Source: Linnemannia schmuckeri
Taxonomy: Eukaryota; Mortierellomycota; Mortierellomycetes; Mortierellales; Mortierellaceae
Reading direction: 5' to 3'
Assembly: GCA_029449235.1 (NCBI GenBank)
Contig: JANATG010000004.1
Coordinates: forward strand, 2,294,001-2,358,000
Length of the DNA: 64,000 nt
Below, piece by piece: positions 61,077 through 64,000 of this stretch. The notes under the pieces were generated by a model that did not search any database, was not told the origin of the DNA, and saw only the letters and a list, made by a program, of their open reading frames with translations. Position numbers and translations under genes: made by a program. Position 1 is the stretch's first letter. Each line of letters opens with the position of its first letter.

Positions 61077-64000
61077 ATGTACCGTGCAGCGGCCTTCTCC
61101 TCACGGGCAACAACCCTAGTTGCGCGTCGACATGTTCTCCTCTCCTCCTCCGCTACCGTCCGCCCCCTCACAACCTCAGCTTCTTCTACAACAACCGTGC
61201 CCACGTTCACATCAGCAAGGAGAACAACACCATTAACCAACACCAGCGTTTCGGTCAAACCTACCCCTTTTCTCCGCACCCAAAAAGTCAAGGGCGCATC
61301 GACTCCTCGCAAATACACTACTGAGACCCCGATTCATGCCGAAGAAGAGGTATACATATCCCCACTTGCTCAATCGACTCCTCTTTTTTGAGAGTCTGCC
61401 CAAGGAATATTGGTTGAATAACACCTTCTCTTCCTTGTAATGCCCTTTCTCGCATTTATGAAATAGCTTCCGCTTCAATATGGTATGCTGTACTTTGATA
61501 ACGCCTACCCTCTTAAGATGGGTTGGTGGGATATTCGGTACTCGCTTCTGAAACCAGGCTGGCGATCTCTTGAGCGTAAGGCCAAGACAGAATTGGTTCC
61601 ACCCGAGAAGAACATGCCCTTCCACTTCAAGATCGGAGGCATCGAGCCCAGGTACATTTTCGCATCCAACTCTCGATTCTTTTCGTCCTGTGGACTACAG
61701 TCCGATGGAATTTCCCGAACGACCGGTTTTGTCCCTCATTTAACGGTAAAAATCAAACATTTTTCCGCATGAATATAACTAGATTGAAGGATGGTGGTAT
61801 GTTTGTGCACTTTTCGTATGTGCGCCCAAGCTCGTATACAACCAAGGAGGCGCTCAAGGAAATCGAGTCCCGATGTGAACAACATCTGATCAGCAAGGGC
61901 CATTACATGTGGTTCAATTTCCAAAAGGTCCGTGCCTTCCTCGTCAAGGGATCACCTTTCCTCGAGGATTTGGCCAGTCGATACCCCAACAGCAGGATTC
62001 GTGTCGAGTTTGCTGGAAACCTCAACGTCGAGCAACTGTATACTCTCTTCCGCAAATATGGCAAGATCATGGATATTTCACTGCTCACGCCCGTCAAGGA
62101 TATGCCCCGCCAGGCGATTGTCCAATACTCGTTCATGCGTGCCTCGACCAGCGCCAAATCTTGTTTGCATGGAATGGAGATCAATGGAACTCAATTAAGT
62201 GTCACTTATGAGAGAACGCTTCAGGGAAACGTTATCTGGACCTGGTTGACCAATCATCCCAAGATCACAGTCCCCCTTGGAGGTGCGGCTTTGGCAGGAA
62301 TGTCGTTCATGATCTTTGACCCTATGCGTGTCTTTAGCATGCATGCTAAGATTACTCAGCTTTTCAACGTCAATGAGTACCCGTTCCTGAGATGGTTGCG
62401 CAAGGAGACTGTAGGACGTTTGACCCGCAGCCCTCTTGATACGATGCAGGCTAGCGGATGGCGCGAGAGAGCCCATGATGAGGAGAAGCTCCGCGCTTGG
62501 TTGCGCACTGCCCCAGGTACACCTTTTACTTTTTATTTATTTAGGACTGTCTCTCTGTATTCGGTGAATTTCCTCCGCCTAACAATTTTCTCTTCCCTTT
62601 TTTCGATAAACAGAGTCATTCGCAATTGTTCATGGACCTCGGGGCGCAGGAAAGACAGAGATGGTCGAGTATGTGATCAAGGACAAAAAGCACAAGGTCG
62701 TCATCCGCTGCGAAGAGCTCGCGAACGCCAGGAGTGAGGGCGAGCTGTTGACCAACCTCGCCAAGCAGATCGGATACATTCCCTTGTTCCAGTTCATGAA
62801 CACCATCAACAACATGGTCGACGTCGCCATCACTGCCACTACCGGGCAAAAGGCTGGTGAGTTTTTACTCTTGCAGACTTTTCTCAGTCCTTGCTGTGTA
62901 GGGATTATGACTCTATTCCAAGAACCAAGCTAACTAATATCTAATTCATAATTGATGATTAAAGGTCTATCGGCTACGTTTGAGGGACAGCTGAAGAAGA
63001 TTCTGGACACATTGAGCATCGCGATCCAACAAGCCTCGCCCGTCTCGGACCTGTCCAACACCTCACCCGACGCGATCATGAAGCGCATTGAAGCCACACT
63101 CGAAGAAAAGACTCGCCTCTCCGAGTTGATCAAGACTGGATCCTGCGCCCAGACAAACTCTCTGGCCTTGTCTGCGTCAGGGAGCCCTAACAGACGTTTG
63201 ACAAAGGTCAAAAGACACCGCCGAGAAATGAACTCGGACGACAACAACACTGAGTGCGACCCTGACGAGATCCCTGTCATTGTGATTGATGGCTACATGT
63301 CGAGAGAGAAGGGGCCCCATGCCAAGGAGTTGTGGACTTATTTGGCTGATTGGGCTGCTGTTTTGGTCGAGAACCATATTGCCCATGTTATCTTCTTGAC
63401 CAACAACGTCAGCGCCTCCAAGCCGCTCGCCAAATGTACAGTAACCTTCTTTGAACAGTGATTTTATTTCGATCGGTGATCAGCAGTATGCCCTTATTAA
63501 CACGTATCTATGTTCGCTCTTCATGGTTTTTCTAGCATTGCCCAACATGCCTTTTGAGCATATTATTCTCACGGATGCGACATTGGAATCGGCACTCGAG
63601 TTTGTGTACAACCACCTGGACAGAGACGAATACCCCGACCTGATCAAGTCTGTCCAGACCATCGGCGGTCGTCTTACCGACCTTGAGCTCTTTGTCCAAA
63701 AGATCAAGAGCGGACAAAAGCCTGACGGTAAACATTCTTCTGATCTCCCTTGCCCTTGTTTCTATGGAACCTTGTTTATTTGATGGAAGACTAACATTCT
63801 ACTTTTTTTCGTTCTTCAAATCGTGTTATTACGGCGGATATAGACGCTGTGAAGGATATCTTGGGACGCGCTGTGGTCGAGGTCCGCAAGAACGCCTTTG
63901 ATTTCGACAACTCGGACGGCCGTACCTTGAACTGGACGCCCATCCAGTTCTGGGCCGTTATGAAGCAGTTGGCCGCCTCTGAAACCGTAAGTATAATTCA
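61077..64000 (+). CDS. YME2: YME2 / RNA12 mitochondrial escape protein, 3' partial
   Basis: This is a mitochondrial inner-membrane protein involved in maintenance and compartmentation of mitochondrial DNA. Visible exons are 61077-61349, 61467-61651, 61783-62516, 62614-62856, 62965-63435, 63536-63727 and 63844-63986; all joins are in phase. The gene runs off the window in an intron after 63986. The first 80 residues are an Arg/Ser/Thr-rich presequence (MYRAAAFSSRATTLVARRHV). A family segment around YFDNAYPLKMGWWDIRY follows, then an RRM-like domain (RVEFAGNLNVEQLYTLFRKYG) and a single membrane span near VPLGGAALAGMSFMIF. The AAA-like P-loop is HGPRGAGKTEMVEYV, with the Walker B-like stretch IPVIVIDGY. 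About 747 residues are seen; yeast Yme2 is about 850, so roughly the last 100 residues lie beyond the window. Confidence 0.93.

Overview
The window is fungal nuclear DNA. Genes are cut by many short GT-AG introns (mostly 60-120 bp, often with a CTAAC/CTGAC-like branch site near the acceptor). Intergenic leaders are CT-rich on the coding strand, and A/T homopolymers of 23-37 bp are frequent. The gene set (telomerase RT, XPF, eIF3l, CCH1, YME2, an Uds1-domain protein, a GH5 sterylglucosidase-like enzyme, an animal-like KDM4) fits an early-diverging filamentous fungus. My best guess is Mucoromycota, Mortierella-like; this is inference from intron structure and gene content, not from a marker search. 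I see no tRNA, rRNA, CRISPR, transposon or viral gene.

Layout. 1-1022 (+): last exon of an unrecognised gene. 1553-6973 (-): complete TERT in 19 exons. 7093-10251 (-): VID27. 10795-12058 (+): unrecognised 226-residue protein. 12208-15888 (+): XPF/Rad1 nuclease. 16238-18636 (+): 6-phosphofructo-2-kinase with a lost phosphatase histidine. 18988-21412 (+): mitochondrial PPR protein. 21856-25404 (-): KDM4-type histone demethylase. 25405-29616: 4.2 kb of low-complexity non-coding DNA. 29617-35980 (+): Uds1-domain septation protein. 36172-38361 (-): large multi-SANT/Myb protein with a mitochondrial-like N-terminus. 38591-40898 (+): eIF3 subunit l. 41702-43014 (+): ERG26-type sterol dehydrogenase. 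43417-44784 (-): ETF beta. 45107-54088 (-): CCH1 voltage-gated calcium channel, about 2,380 residues in about 19 exons. 54731-59089 (+): GH5 sterylglucosidase-like enzyme. 59447-60526 (-): NDUFS4 subunit of complex I. 61077 to beyond 64000 (+): YME2, cut by the window end.

The genes are mostly unrelated housekeeping functions. Themes that recur are genome maintenance (TERT, XPF), mitochondria (PPR protein, ETF beta, NDUFS4, YME2, possibly the SANT protein) and sterol metabolism (ERG26 and the GH5 enzyme). NDUFS4 and YME2 are divergent and share a 550-bp promoter region. No gene cluster with a shared novel pathway is evident. The observations most worth following are the phosphatase-dead PFK2, the animal-like domain order of the KDM4 protein, the multi-SANT protein with a targeting-like leader, and the unrecognised gene beside XPF. 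Coordinates for multi-exon genes were worked out by hand from splice sites and reading phase. Where a total length is given, the exon lengths sum to a multiple of three.
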